Assembly (NCBI RefSeq): GCF_900109145.1 | Contig: NZ_FNYY01000001.1 | Span: forward strand, 372,001-436,000 | DNA length: 64,000 bases | Source of the DNA: Marinovum algicola | GTDB lineage: Bacteria > Pseudomonadota > Alphaproteobacteria > Rhodobacterales > Rhodobacteraceae | Reading direction: 5' to 3' | Part shown: one piece after another, positions 42,131 through 49,245 of the stretch | How the letters are laid out: each line of letters opens with the position of its first letter | How positions within the stretch are numbered: the stretch's first letter is position 1 | Program-made: the position numbers and the translations under genes | Notes under the pieces: model-generated | Told to the model about the DNA's origin: nothing | Databases searched by the model: none | The model's input: the letters and a program-made list of their open reading frames with translations, nothing else

Positions 42131-42201
42131 GAGTCGGCCGCGCCTCAAGGTCCTTCGGCCCGCTGCGCGGGTGCTGCGCAACCTTGACCCGCGGCCGACT
42201 C
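42131..42201. terminator. Long stem-loop between convergent CAP and guanine deaminase genes
   Basis: GAGTCGGCCGCG (42131-42142) pairs with CGCGGCCGACTC (42190-42201) perfectly. After a two-base mismatch on each side, TCAAGGT (42145-42151) pairs with ACCTTGA (42181-42187). The right arm includes the last bases of the guanine deaminase gene. No T-run is present. It may separate the two transcripts or protect both 3' ends. The rest of the 232-base gap shows no gene. Confidence 0.65.
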
Positions 42202-43492
42202 ACGGTTTGGAAGTGACCGGGCGGCCATTGATCCAGGTGGCGCGCACCGCGCGGTCATCGCCCATCATCAGGGTCGGAAACACCGCCTCCCAGAGATTGC
42301 GGGCCTCGGCCTGGCGCTGGGCAATGGCCGGGGTCGAGGCAAGGTCGAGCACCACCAGGTCGGCTGCCATGCCCGGGGCGAGATTGCCGATCTCATGGTC
42401 GAGGTGCAGCGCGCCGGCGGAGCCCTGGGTGGCAAGCCAGATCAACTGGGCGGCGTGCAGCGGCGTGCCGGTGAGCTGGCCGATCTCATAGGCGGCGGCC
42501 ATGGTGCGCAGCATCGAGAAACTGGAGCCGCCGCCGGTGTCGGTGGCGAGGCCGGTGCTGATGCCGCGGGCCTTCATCGCCGCAGTGTTGAACAGGCCGG
42601 AGCCGATGAAGGTGTTGGACGTCGGGCAGTGGATCAAGGCGGCGCCGGTTTCTGTCAGCCGGTCGATCTCGCGCGGTTCGAGGTGGATGGCATGGCCATA
42701 AAGGCCGCGCGCGCCGAGCAGCCCGTGCGCCTCGTAGGTATCGAGGTAGTCGCGCGCCTCGGGGTGCAGGTCGCGGACCCAGGCGATCTCGTCGGTCTGT
42801 TCGCTGAGGTGGGTCTGCATCAGGCAGTCCGGGTGTTCGGCCCAGAGCCCGCCGAGCGCCGCCAGCTGATCGGGCGAGGAGGTCGGGGTGAAACGCGGGG
42901 TGATGGCGTAGTGCAGCCGGTCGCGCCCATGCCAGCGGGCGATCAGCGCCTTGCTGTCGTCATAGGCCGATTGCGCGCTGTCGCGCAGATCGTCGGGGGC
43001 GTTGCGGTCCATGCAGGTCTTGCCCGCCACCACACATTGGCCGCGCGCCTGCGCCTCGGTGAACAGCGCTTCGACGCTGGCCGGGTGGATGGTGCAGAAG
43101 CTGGCCATGGTGGTGGTGCCATGCGCCGCCGTCAGGTCGAGATAGCGGGCGGCGATCTCGGCCGCGTATCCGGGATCGCCGAACCGCGCCTCTTCGGGAA
43201 AGGTGTAGGTGTTGAGCCAGTCGATCAGCCGCAGCCCCCAGCTGGCGATGATCGCGGTTTGGGAGTAATGCACATGGGCATCGACAAAGCCGGCGCAGAT
43301 CAGATCCGCGCCGTAAGAGATCACCTCGGCCTGCGGATGGGCGGCGCGCAGGGTTTCGGCCTCGTCCACCGCGCGGATGCGGCCGTCCTCGATCAGCACG
43401 CCACCCTGGCGACGCAGGGTGCAGGCCTCGGCAAAGGGGACGGCAAAGGGATCGTCGCGAAAGCTCAGGGTCTGTCCGGTCAGCAGCTGCAT
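42200..43492 (-). CDS. guaD: Guanine deaminase
   Basis: A 430-residue amidohydrolase that turns guanine into xanthine. Zinc ligands and substrate motifs are visible: GFVDAHVHYSQT, then CMQTHLSEQTDEI-like LMQTHLSEQTDEIAWV, YGHAIHLEP and GLATDTGGGSSFSM. The PxxRFTPTSSP segment (AITPRFTPTSS) is typical of guanine deaminases. CACGGAAAGGAC precedes the ATG at 43492, giving the normal length; 20 extra residues upstream are not supported. It is divergent from mgtE. Confidence 0.95.
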   Translation of the reverse strand: MQLLTGQTLSFRDDPFAVPFAEACTLRRQGGVLIEDGRIRAVDEAETLRAAHPQAEVISYGADLICAGFVDAHVHYSQTAIIASWGLRLIDWLNTYTFPEEARFGDPGYAAEIAARYLDLTAAHGTTTMASFCTIHPASVEALFTEAQARGQCVVAGKTCMDRNAPDDLRDSAQSAYDDSKALIARWHGRDRLHYAITPRFTPTSSPDQLAALGGLWAEHPDCLMQTHLSEQTDEIAWVRDLHPEARDYLDTYEAHGLLGARGLYGHAIHLEPREIDRLTETGAALIHCPTSNTFIGSGLFNTAAMKARGISTGLATDTGGGSSFSMLRTMAAAYEIGQLTGTPLHAAQLIWLATQGSAGALHLDHEIGNLAPGMAADLVVLDLASTPAIAQRQAEARNLWEAVFPTLMMGDDRAVRATWINGRPVTSKP

Positions 43493-43514
43493 GATGTCCT
43501 TTCCGTGGCGAGAG

Positions 43515-43566
43515 GCGGCAGAATTGCCGCGGCGCCACTGTTGCTTTCCCATACTCTATCGTATGG
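43515..43566. promoter_or_regulatory. Palindromes in the guaD/mgtE divergent promoter region
   Basis: GCGGCA-GAAT-TGCCGC (43515-43530) is a perfect hairpin in the guaD leader. CCATAC-TCTATC-GTATGG (43549-43566) is a second palindrome with six-base arms. No known M-box or ykoK riboswitch fits in the 112-base gap. The sites may be operators for either gene. Confidence 0.4.
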
Positions 43567-43604
43567 TCCGCGCAAATCGTCGGATGCGGCAGAGGGGGCA
43601 GGTG

Positions 43605-44996
43605 ATGACCGATCAGATCGAAGAACAGCCCGATGTCGAGGCTGAGTCCGAGGACGCCTATGCGCTTGACCGAAAGGCGGTGATGGCGATCCTCTTTGCG
43701 GTCGAGACCGAGGACCGCGCGGCGCTTGTCGCGGCAATGGAGCCGCTGCACGCGGCCGACATCGCCGACCTTCTGGAACAGGTCAACCCCTATGACCGGG
43801 CGCGGCTGATCCGGCTCTATGACAAGGAATTCGACGGCGACATCCTGTCGGAGCTCGACGAGGGAATCCGCGAAGAGGTGATTTCCGTCCTCAATCCGCA
43901 GGTTCTGGCGGATGCGGTGCGCGAGCTCGACAGCGACGATGTGGTCGACCTGATCGAAGACCTCGAGGAACCGCAGCAGGAGGCAATCCTCGACGCGCTG
44001 GAAGACAGCGAGCGGGTTGCCGTCGAACAATCGCTGGCCTATCCCGAATATTCCGCCGGCCGCCTGATGCAGCGCGAGGTAGTGGCGGCGCCAGAGCATT
44101 GGACGGTCGGCGATGCGATCGATTTCCTGCGCTCGAGCGAGGAGCTGCCGGAGCAGTTCTATCACATCACCCTGGTCGATCCGCGCATGCATCCGGTGGG
44201 CAACGTGACCCTCGGCCGGCTGATGGGCTCGCGCCGCGAGGTGCCGCTGAGCGATCTGGTGGAAGAGGTCTTTCAGGTGATCCCGGCCACCCAATACGAA
44301 GGTGACGTGGCCTATGCCTTCAACCAGTACCACCTGATCTCCGCCCCGGTGGTGGATGACGAAGGCCGGCTGGTGGGGGTGATCACCATCGACGACGCCA
44401 TGGCGGTGCTGGACGAGGAGCATGAAGAGGACATCATGCGACTGGCCGGTGTCGGCGAGGGCTCGCTCTCGGACCGGGTGATCGAGACCACCAAGCAGCG
44501 GCTGCCCTGGCTGGCGGTCAATCTGGTGACGGCGGTGCTGGCCTCGCTGGTGATCGCGCAGTTCGAGGCGGCGATCGCCCAGCTTGTCGCGCTGGCGGTG
44601 CTGATGCCGATTGTGGCGTCGATGGGCGGCAATGCCGGCACCCAGTCGCTGACCGTGGCGGTGCGCGCGATTGCCACCAAGGACCTTACCGGCGCCAATG
44701 TCTGGCGGGTGATCCGGCGCGAGGTGCTTGTCGGGCTGGTCAACGGGGTGATCTTTGCCGTGGTGATGGGGATTGTCGGCCTGCTCTGGTTCGGCTCGCC
44801 GGCGCTGGGCTATGTGATCGCCGCCGCCATGGTGATCAACCTGGTGGTCGCGGGGCTCGCCGGCACGGTGATCCCGGTGCTGCTCGAACGGGTGGGCGTC
44901 GATCCGGCGCTGGCCTCGGGCGCCTTCGTGACCACGGTGACCGATGTGGTGGGCTTTTTCGCCTTTCTCGGCCTGGCCGTGGTGGTGTTGCTGTGA
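43605..44996 (+). CDS. mgtE: Magnesium transporter MgtE
   Basis: A 463-residue magnesium channel. Residues 20-145 are the cytosolic N domain, with MEPLHAADIADLLEQ and DDVVDLIEDLEEP. Residues 150-270 hold two CBS domains (SAPVVDDEGRLVGVITIDDAM). The last 175 residues have five helices, including the pore segment MPIVASMGGNAGTQSLTVAVR. The acidic N and CBS domains sense cytoplasmic magnesium and close the pore. The ATG at 43605 follows AGAGGGGGCAGG. The stop overlaps the GTG of the next gene. Confidence 0.96.
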   Translation: MTDQIEEQPDVEAESEDAYALDRKAVMAILFAVETEDRAALVAAMEPLHAADIADLLEQVNPYDRARLIRLYDKEFDGDILSELDEGIREEVISVLNPQVLADAVRELDSDDVVDLIEDLEEPQQEAILDALEDSERVAVEQSLAYPEYSAGRLMQREVVAAPEHWTVGDAIDFLRSSEELPEQFYHITLVDPRMHPVGNVTLGRLMGSRREVPLSDLVEEVFQVIPATQYEGDVAYAFNQYHLISAPVVDDEGRLVGVITIDDAMAVLDEEHEEDIMRLAGVGEGSLSDRVIETTKQRLPWLAVNLVTAVLASLVIAQFEAAIAQLVALAVLMPIVASMGGNAGTQSLTVAVRAIATKDLTGANVWRVIRREVLVGLVNGVIFAVVMGIVGLLWFGSPALGYVIAAAMVINLVVAGLAGTVIPVLLERVGVDPALASGAFVTTVTDVVGFFAFLGLAVVVLL

Positions 44997-45556
44997 GCGC
45001 GCTCGAAGAGACCAAGCGCGCCGCCCGTGTCGCCGGGTTTGCCCGCCGCGCGGCGGCGCATGCAGCTGCCGGGCCCGGCCCGGCGGGGCATCTGTCGGCG
45101 CTGCTGGCGGGGCATCGTGGCGTGCCGGTCTCGGGCTACATGGCGATGCGCTCCGAGATCGACCCGCTGCCGGCGATGGAAGAGGCGGCGGCGCATGGGC
45201 CGGTCTGCGTGCCGGTGATCGAGGCCAAGGCGCAGCCGCTGAAATTTGCCCTGTGGGAGCCGGGCTGCGAGATGGTCGACGGGCCTTTCGGCGCGCGTGT
45301 CCCCAAGGCGCTGGAGTTCATCGAGCCGGAGATCCTGATCGTGCCGCTGGTGGCCTTTTCCCGCAGCGGCGGGCGGTTGGGCTATGGCGGCGGCTTCTAC
45401 GACCGCACGCTCGAACGCCTGCGCGCCAGACGCCCGACCCTGGCGGTGGGCTTTGCCTATGGCGCCCAGGAGGACCCCGCCCTGCCGCTCGAGCCGACCG
45501 ACCAGCCGCTCGATGTGATCGTGACCGAAGCCGAGGTGATCACCCCGGGTGCCTGA
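44993..45556 (+). CDS. 5-formyltetrahydrofolate cyclo-ligase
   Basis: A 187-residue enzyme that converts 5-formyl-THF to 5,10-methenyl-THF using ATP. The family signature is IVPLVAFSRSGGRLGYGGGFYDRTL, with the nucleotide loop near the amino end (EETKRAARVAGFARRAAA) and substrate residues around YMAMRSEIDPLPAM. The GTG start at 44993 overlaps the mgtE stop (GTGA). In many proteobacteria this gene adjoins the 6S RNA gene; a candidate structured RNA follows it here. Confidence 0.93.
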   Translation: MSALEETKRAARVAGFARRAAAHAAAGPGPAGHLSALLAGHRGVPVSGYMAMRSEIDPLPAMEEAAAHGPVCVPVIEAKAQPLKFALWEPGCEMVDGPFGARVPKALEFIEPEILIVPLVAFSRSGGRLGYGGGFYDRTLERLRARRPTLAVGFAYGAQEDPALPLEPTDQPLDVIVTEAEVITPGA

Positions 45557-45560
45557 GCGC

Positions 45561-45716
45561 GCCCCGGGCTGCCTTGGGCCTCCGGGGTCAAGGACGAGGC
45601 CCCGGCGCGGGGGCCGGGGCGGGGCTTGGTGTGGCGTGGGCGGGTCGGCCTCCTTGCGGGGCGGCGCAAAACTTGAGCCGGGGGCAAGATCCGGCTTGTG
45701 AAGCGCCTGCCGGGGC
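45561..45716 (+). ncRNA. Possible 6S-like regulatory RNA
   Basis: This 174-base gap between the cyclo-ligase and YmdB genes is highly structured. GCCCCGG (45561-45567) can pair with CCGGGGC (45710-45716) as a closing stem. A hairpin with arms GGGCCTC/GAGGCCC and a 3' hairpin with arms AGCCGG/CCGGCT lie inside. The length (about 156) and the neighbouring cyclo-ligase gene fit 6S RNA, and the 3' half resembles the E. coli layout by eye. A REP-like repeat is an alternative. No T-run terminator is seen. Confidence 0.4.
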
Positions 45717-45730
45717 ACTAACCCAAAGGC

Positions 45731-46546
45731 ATGCGAATACTTTTTCTAGGCGATGTGATGGGGCGGTCGGGCCGCACCGCGGTCAGCGAGCGGCTCAAGG
45801 GGCTTCGGGCCGACTGGAAGCTCGATTTCGTCGTGGTCAACGGTGAGAATGCCAGCAATGGCGCCGGGCTCTCGGGCGATCATGCCAAGCTCCTGCTCGA
45901 GGCCGGGGCCGATTGCATCACGCTGGGCGATCACGCCTTCGATCAGCGCGACATGCTGCAATTCATCGAGACTGAGCCGCGCATCCTGCGGCCGATGAAC
46001 TTTGCCAAGGATGCGCCGGGCCGGGGTGCCGCGATCTTCGATGCCGGTCGCGGCCGCCGCATTCTCGTGGCCCAGGTGCTGGGGCAGGTCTTCATGAAGC
46101 GGCCCTTCGACGATCCGTTCTCGGCGGTGGATGCGGTGCTGCGCAGCCACCCGCGCGGCGGCCAGGTGGCGGCCAGCCTGATCGACATGCATTGCGAGGC
46201 GACCAGCGAAAAGATGGGCATGGGCCATTTCTGCGACGGCCGCGCCAGCCTGGTGGTCGGCACCCATACCCATGTGCCCACCGGCGACGTCCAGATCCTG
46301 CCCGGCGGCACCGCCTATCTGACCGATGCCGGCATGTGCGGCGACTACAATTCCGTCATCGGCATGGAAAAGGCCGAACCGATGCGCCGCTTTGTCACCG
46401 GCATGCCCAAGGCGCGGTTCAAGCCCGCCACCGAGGAGGCCACGCTCTGCGGCCTTCTGGTCGAGACCGATGACCGCAGCGGCACGGCGCTCTCTGCCCA
46501 CATGATACGCCAGGGCGGGCGGTTGCAGCCGGCGGGGCCGCAGTGA
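45731..46546 (+). CDS. YmdB-type metallophosphoesterase (TIGR00282 family)
   Basis: A 271-residue cyclic-nucleotide phosphodiesterase-like protein. Metal ligands are in LFLGDVMGRSGR, VVNGENASNG, TLGDHAFDQRD, IDMHCEATSEK and GTHTHVPTGD. The usual GNH of the family is GDH here. The Bacillus homologue YmdB hydrolyses 2',3'-cyclic nucleotides and affects biofilm and RNA decay. The gene follows the cyclo-ligase gene, an order often seen in alphaproteobacteria. Confidence 0.92.
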   Translation: MRILFLGDVMGRSGRTAVSERLKGLRADWKLDFVVVNGENASNGAGLSGDHAKLLLEAGADCITLGDHAFDQRDMLQFIETEPRILRPMNFAKDAPGRGAAIFDAGRGRRILVAQVLGQVFMKRPFDDPFSAVDAVLRSHPRGGQVAASLIDMHCEATSEKMGMGHFCDGRASLVVGTHTHVPTGDVQILPGGTAYLTDAGMCGDYNSVIGMEKAEPMRRFVTGMPKARFKPATEEATLCGLLVETDDRSGTALSAHMIRQGGRLQPAGPQ

Positions 46547-46627
46547 CCGGGGTGCCGCGCCAAGCGGCCCTTGCCGCCGCCGACGCCTGCGGTAACACTG
46601 TCCGACAGGCGCAGTGAAGGGGCCGCA

Positions 46628-48415
46628 ATGAACCAGATGTTGGAACTGTCCCAGACCGGGCAGGCGGTGGTCACCCTGGCCGTCGTCCTGGTGATGTTCG
46701 CGCTCTTCATCCGCGAGGTCTATCCGACCGAGGTGGTCGCCATGTCGGGCGCGGCCTTTCTGCTGATCACCGGCGTGCTGCCCTATGACAAGGGGCTCGA
46801 GGTGCTGTCGAACCCGGCGCCCTGGACCATCGCGGCGATGTTCATCGTCATGGGGGCGCTGGTGCGCACCGGCGCGCTCGACAGTTTCACCAAGATCGCC
46901 GACCGCCAGGCGCGCACCAATCCGCGCGTGGCGATTGCCATGCTGATGGCCTTCGTCATTCTCGCCTCGGCGGTGGTGTCGAACACGCCGGTGGTGGTGG
47001 TGATGATCCCGGTCTTCGTGCAACTGGCCCGCACCATGGGGATGCCGGCCTCCAAGCTGCTGATCCCGCTCAGCTATGCCGCCATTCTCGGCGGCACGCT
47101 GACGCTGATCGGCACGTCGACCAACCTGCTGGTCGACGGGGTGTCGCGCGCGCTGGGGCAGGCGCCCTTCACCATCTTCGAGGTGACGCCGCTGGCGGTG
47201 GTGCTGGTGGCCTGGGGCATGATCTACCTGCGCTACATCGGCCCCTTCCTGCTGCCCGAACGCGACAGCATGGCCGATCTGCTCTCGGACAAGAGCCGGA
47301 TGAAGTTCTTTACCGAGGCGGTGATCCCGCCCGACAGCAACCTGATCGGCCGCGAGGTCACCGGCGTGCAGCTCTTCAAGCGCGACGGTGTGCGGCTGAT
47401 CGACGTGGTGCGCGGCGATGTTTCGCTGCGCCGCAACCTCAAGGGGGTGGAGTTGCAGGTCGGCGACCGGGTGGTGCTGCGCACCCAGATGACCGAGCTG
47501 CTCTCGCTCCAGCGCAACAAGGAGCTCAAGCGCGTCGATCAGGTTTCGGCGGTCGAGACCACCACGGTCGAGGTGCTGATCACCCCGGGCTGCAAGATGG
47601 TCGGCAAGAGCCTCGGCGCCCTGCGGCTGCGGCGGCGGTTCGGGGTCTATCCGCTGGCGGTGCACCGCCGCAACCAGAACATCGGCCAGCAGCTCGACGC
47701 GCTGGTCGTCAAGGTCGGTGACACGCTGCTGCTCGAAGGCGCGCCGGATGACATCAAGCGGCTGGCCACCGAAATGGATCTGGTGGATGTCACCCAGCCC
47801 TCGGCCCGGGCCTATCGCCGGGGCCATGCGCCGGTGGCGCTGGTGGCGCTGTTCGGCATCGTGACGCTGGCGGCTTTCGGCGCCGCGCCGATCTTTCTGC
47901 TGAGTTTCGCCGCCGTGGCGCTGGTGCTGCTGACCCGCTGCATTGACGCCGACGAGGCGTTTTCCTTCGTCGATGGCCGGCTGCTGTCGCTGATCTTCTC
48001 GATGCTGGCGATCGGGGCGGCCCTGGAAAGCTCGGGCGCGGTCGAGCTGATCGTCGGCGCGGTGGCGCCCTGGATCGGCCTTCTGCCCGGGCCGCTGATC
48101 ATCTGGGCGATCTACCTGCTGACCTCGGTGCTGACCGAACTGGTGAGCAACAACGCGGTTGCCGTTGTCGTCACCCCGATCGCCATCGGTCTCGCTGCGG
48201 CGCTGGGGATCGACCCGCGGCCGCTGGTGGTGGCGGTGATGGTGGCGGCCTCGGCCAGTTTCGCCACGCCGATCGGCTATCAGACCAACATGCTGGTCTA
48301 TGGCCCCGGCGGCTATCGTTTCACCGATTTCCTCAAGGTGGGCATCCCGCTCAATCTTTCGGTGGGGCTGCTGGCAAGCTTCCTGATCCCGTTTCTCTGG
48401 CCGCTTCAGCCGTAA
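46628..48415 (+). CDS. SLC13-family permease with two TrkA-C domains (first copy)
   Basis: A 595-residue transporter. Helices flank a central soluble block of about 200 residues with two TrkA-C/RCK-C units (SNLIGREVTGVQLFKRDGVR and CKMVGKSLGALRLRRRFGVY). The SLC13 hairpin motifs are LIGTSTNLLVDG and SFATPIGYQTNMLVYGPGGYRF. Proteins of this layout move sulfate, citrate-type acids or other anions with sodium. Its substrate is unknown. The 3' end overlaps the convergent amidotransferase gene by 10 bases. Confidence 0.92.
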   Translation: MNQMLELSQTGQAVVTLAVVLVMFALFIREVYPTEVVAMSGAAFLLITGVLPYDKGLEVLSNPAPWTIAAMFIVMGALVRTGALDSFTKIADRQARTNPRVAIAMLMAFVILASAVVSNTPVVVVMIPVFVQLARTMGMPASKLLIPLSYAAILGGTLTLIGTSTNLLVDGVSRALGQAPFTIFEVTPLAVVLVAWGMIYLRYIGPFLLPERDSMADLLSDKSRMKFFTEAVIPPDSNLIGREVTGVQLFKRDGVRLIDVVRGDVSLRRNLKGVELQVGDRVVLRTQMTELLSLQRNKELKRVDQVSAVETTTVEVLITPGCKMVGKSLGALRLRRRFGVYPLAVHRRNQNIGQQLDALVVKVGDTLLLEGAPDDIKRLATEMDLVDVTQPSARAYRRGHAPVALVALFGIVTLAAFGAAPIFLLSFAAVALVLLTRCIDADEAFSFVDGRLLSLIFSMLAIGAALESSGAVELIVGAVAPWIGLLPGPLIIWAIYLLTSVLTELVSNNAVAVVVTPIAIGLAAALGIDPRPLVVAVMVAASASFATPIGYQTNMLVYGPGGYRFTDFLKVGIPLNLSVGLLASFLIPFLWPLQP

Positions 48416-49140
48416 CGTTCGACAAAGCGCCGCAGGATGTGCTCGGGCTGGGTGACCTCGGCCGCATGGCAGGTGGCAATCAGCGCATCCGCCGTCTCGG
48501 GCGGGAAATAGCCATGGTTGCGATAGGTGCGGATCCGCGCCTCGAAGACCGCGCCATCGGCCTCGGGGTGGAACTGCGTGGCATAGACGTGGCGCCCGTG
48601 ACGCACCATCTGGAACGGGCAGGGCGCCGAGCTCAGCAGATGGGCACAGCCCTCGGGCAGCACCTGCAAGGCCTCCTTGTGGCCGACAAAGGCCTCGAAT
48701 TCCTGCGGAAACCCTTCGAGCAGCGGATCGCGCGCACCGTCCTCGGTCAGCCGGCAGAGCACCGGACCCACCGGCTCGCCGTACCGCGCCTTCGACACTT
48801 CCGAGCGCAGATGCGCGCCAAGGATGCCGATGCCGTAACAACAGCCCATGAAGGGATGGTCGCTTCCGGTGATTGCCGGCATCAGCGACAGAACGGCACG
48901 TTCGATCCGCGCCTCGACCTCGGATTTCGCCTCTGGCGCATCCGACACGCAGCCCGGCCCGCCACCGACAATCACCCCGGCATAATCGCGCGGATCTAGC
49001 CCCTCGGGCAGGGCTTCGCAATCCAGCCGGATGCGGTGACAGCGCGCCGCGTTCAGCCCCGCCTTGTCGAGAATGGCGGCATATTCCCCGTCGGCGGCAT
49101 CCGCCTCGGGCCGAAGTTGCAGGATCAGAAACTGTCTCAT
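48406..49140 (-). CDS. Class-I glutamine amidotransferase-like protein
   Basis: A 244-residue protein of the GATase-1 fold. The nucleophile Cys is in FMGCCYGIGILGAHL, a CCYG version of the usual G-x-C-x-G elbow, and the His-Glu pair is in VYATQFHPEADG. No synthetase domain is attached, so it is a stand-alone homologue of GuaA-like amidotransferases, as used in gamma-glutamyl hydrolase or detoxifying roles. The ATG at 49140 follows GGGAGG; an ATG at 49152 precedes it. Two SLC13 permease genes flank it. Confidence 0.9.
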   Translation of the reverse strand: MRQFLILQLRPEADAADGEYAAILDKAGLNAARCHRIRLDCEALPEGLDPRDYAGVIVGGGPGCVSDAPEAKSEVEARIERAVLSLMPAITGSDHPFMGCCYGIGILGAHLRSEVSKARYGEPVGPVLCRLTEDGARDPLLEGFPQEFEAFVGHKEALQVLPEGCAHLLSSAPCPFQMVRHGRHVYATQFHPEADGAVFEARIRTYRNHGYFPPETADALIATCHAAEVTQPEHILRRFVERYG

Positions 49141-49184
49141 GGGCCTCCCCATACTGCCCCGCGCCCATCCGGAACAGTCCCCTG

Positions 49185-49231
49185 CTTCTTCTGGCCGAAA
49201 ATATTCCCGGGGGTCCGGGGGCAGAGCCCCC
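49185..49231 (+). repeat. Dispersed intergenic repeat, copy 3, with hairpin
   Basis: CTTCTTCTGGCCGAAAATA starts at 49185, then TTCCCGGGGG, and a hairpin GGGGGC-AGA-GCCCCC at 49217-49231. The order and spacing match copy 2 at 34807. On the minus strand the hairpin lies 15 bases past the stop side of the SLC13 gene at 49246, so it may serve as its terminator. Confidence 0.8.
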
Positions 49232-49245
49232 GAAGTGCGCCGCCC

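Noticed and set aside
43493-43604. Magnesium riboswitch before mgtE
   Set aside because: The gap is only 112 bases, shared with the divergent guaD leader, and no M-box or ykoK-type structure was recognised.
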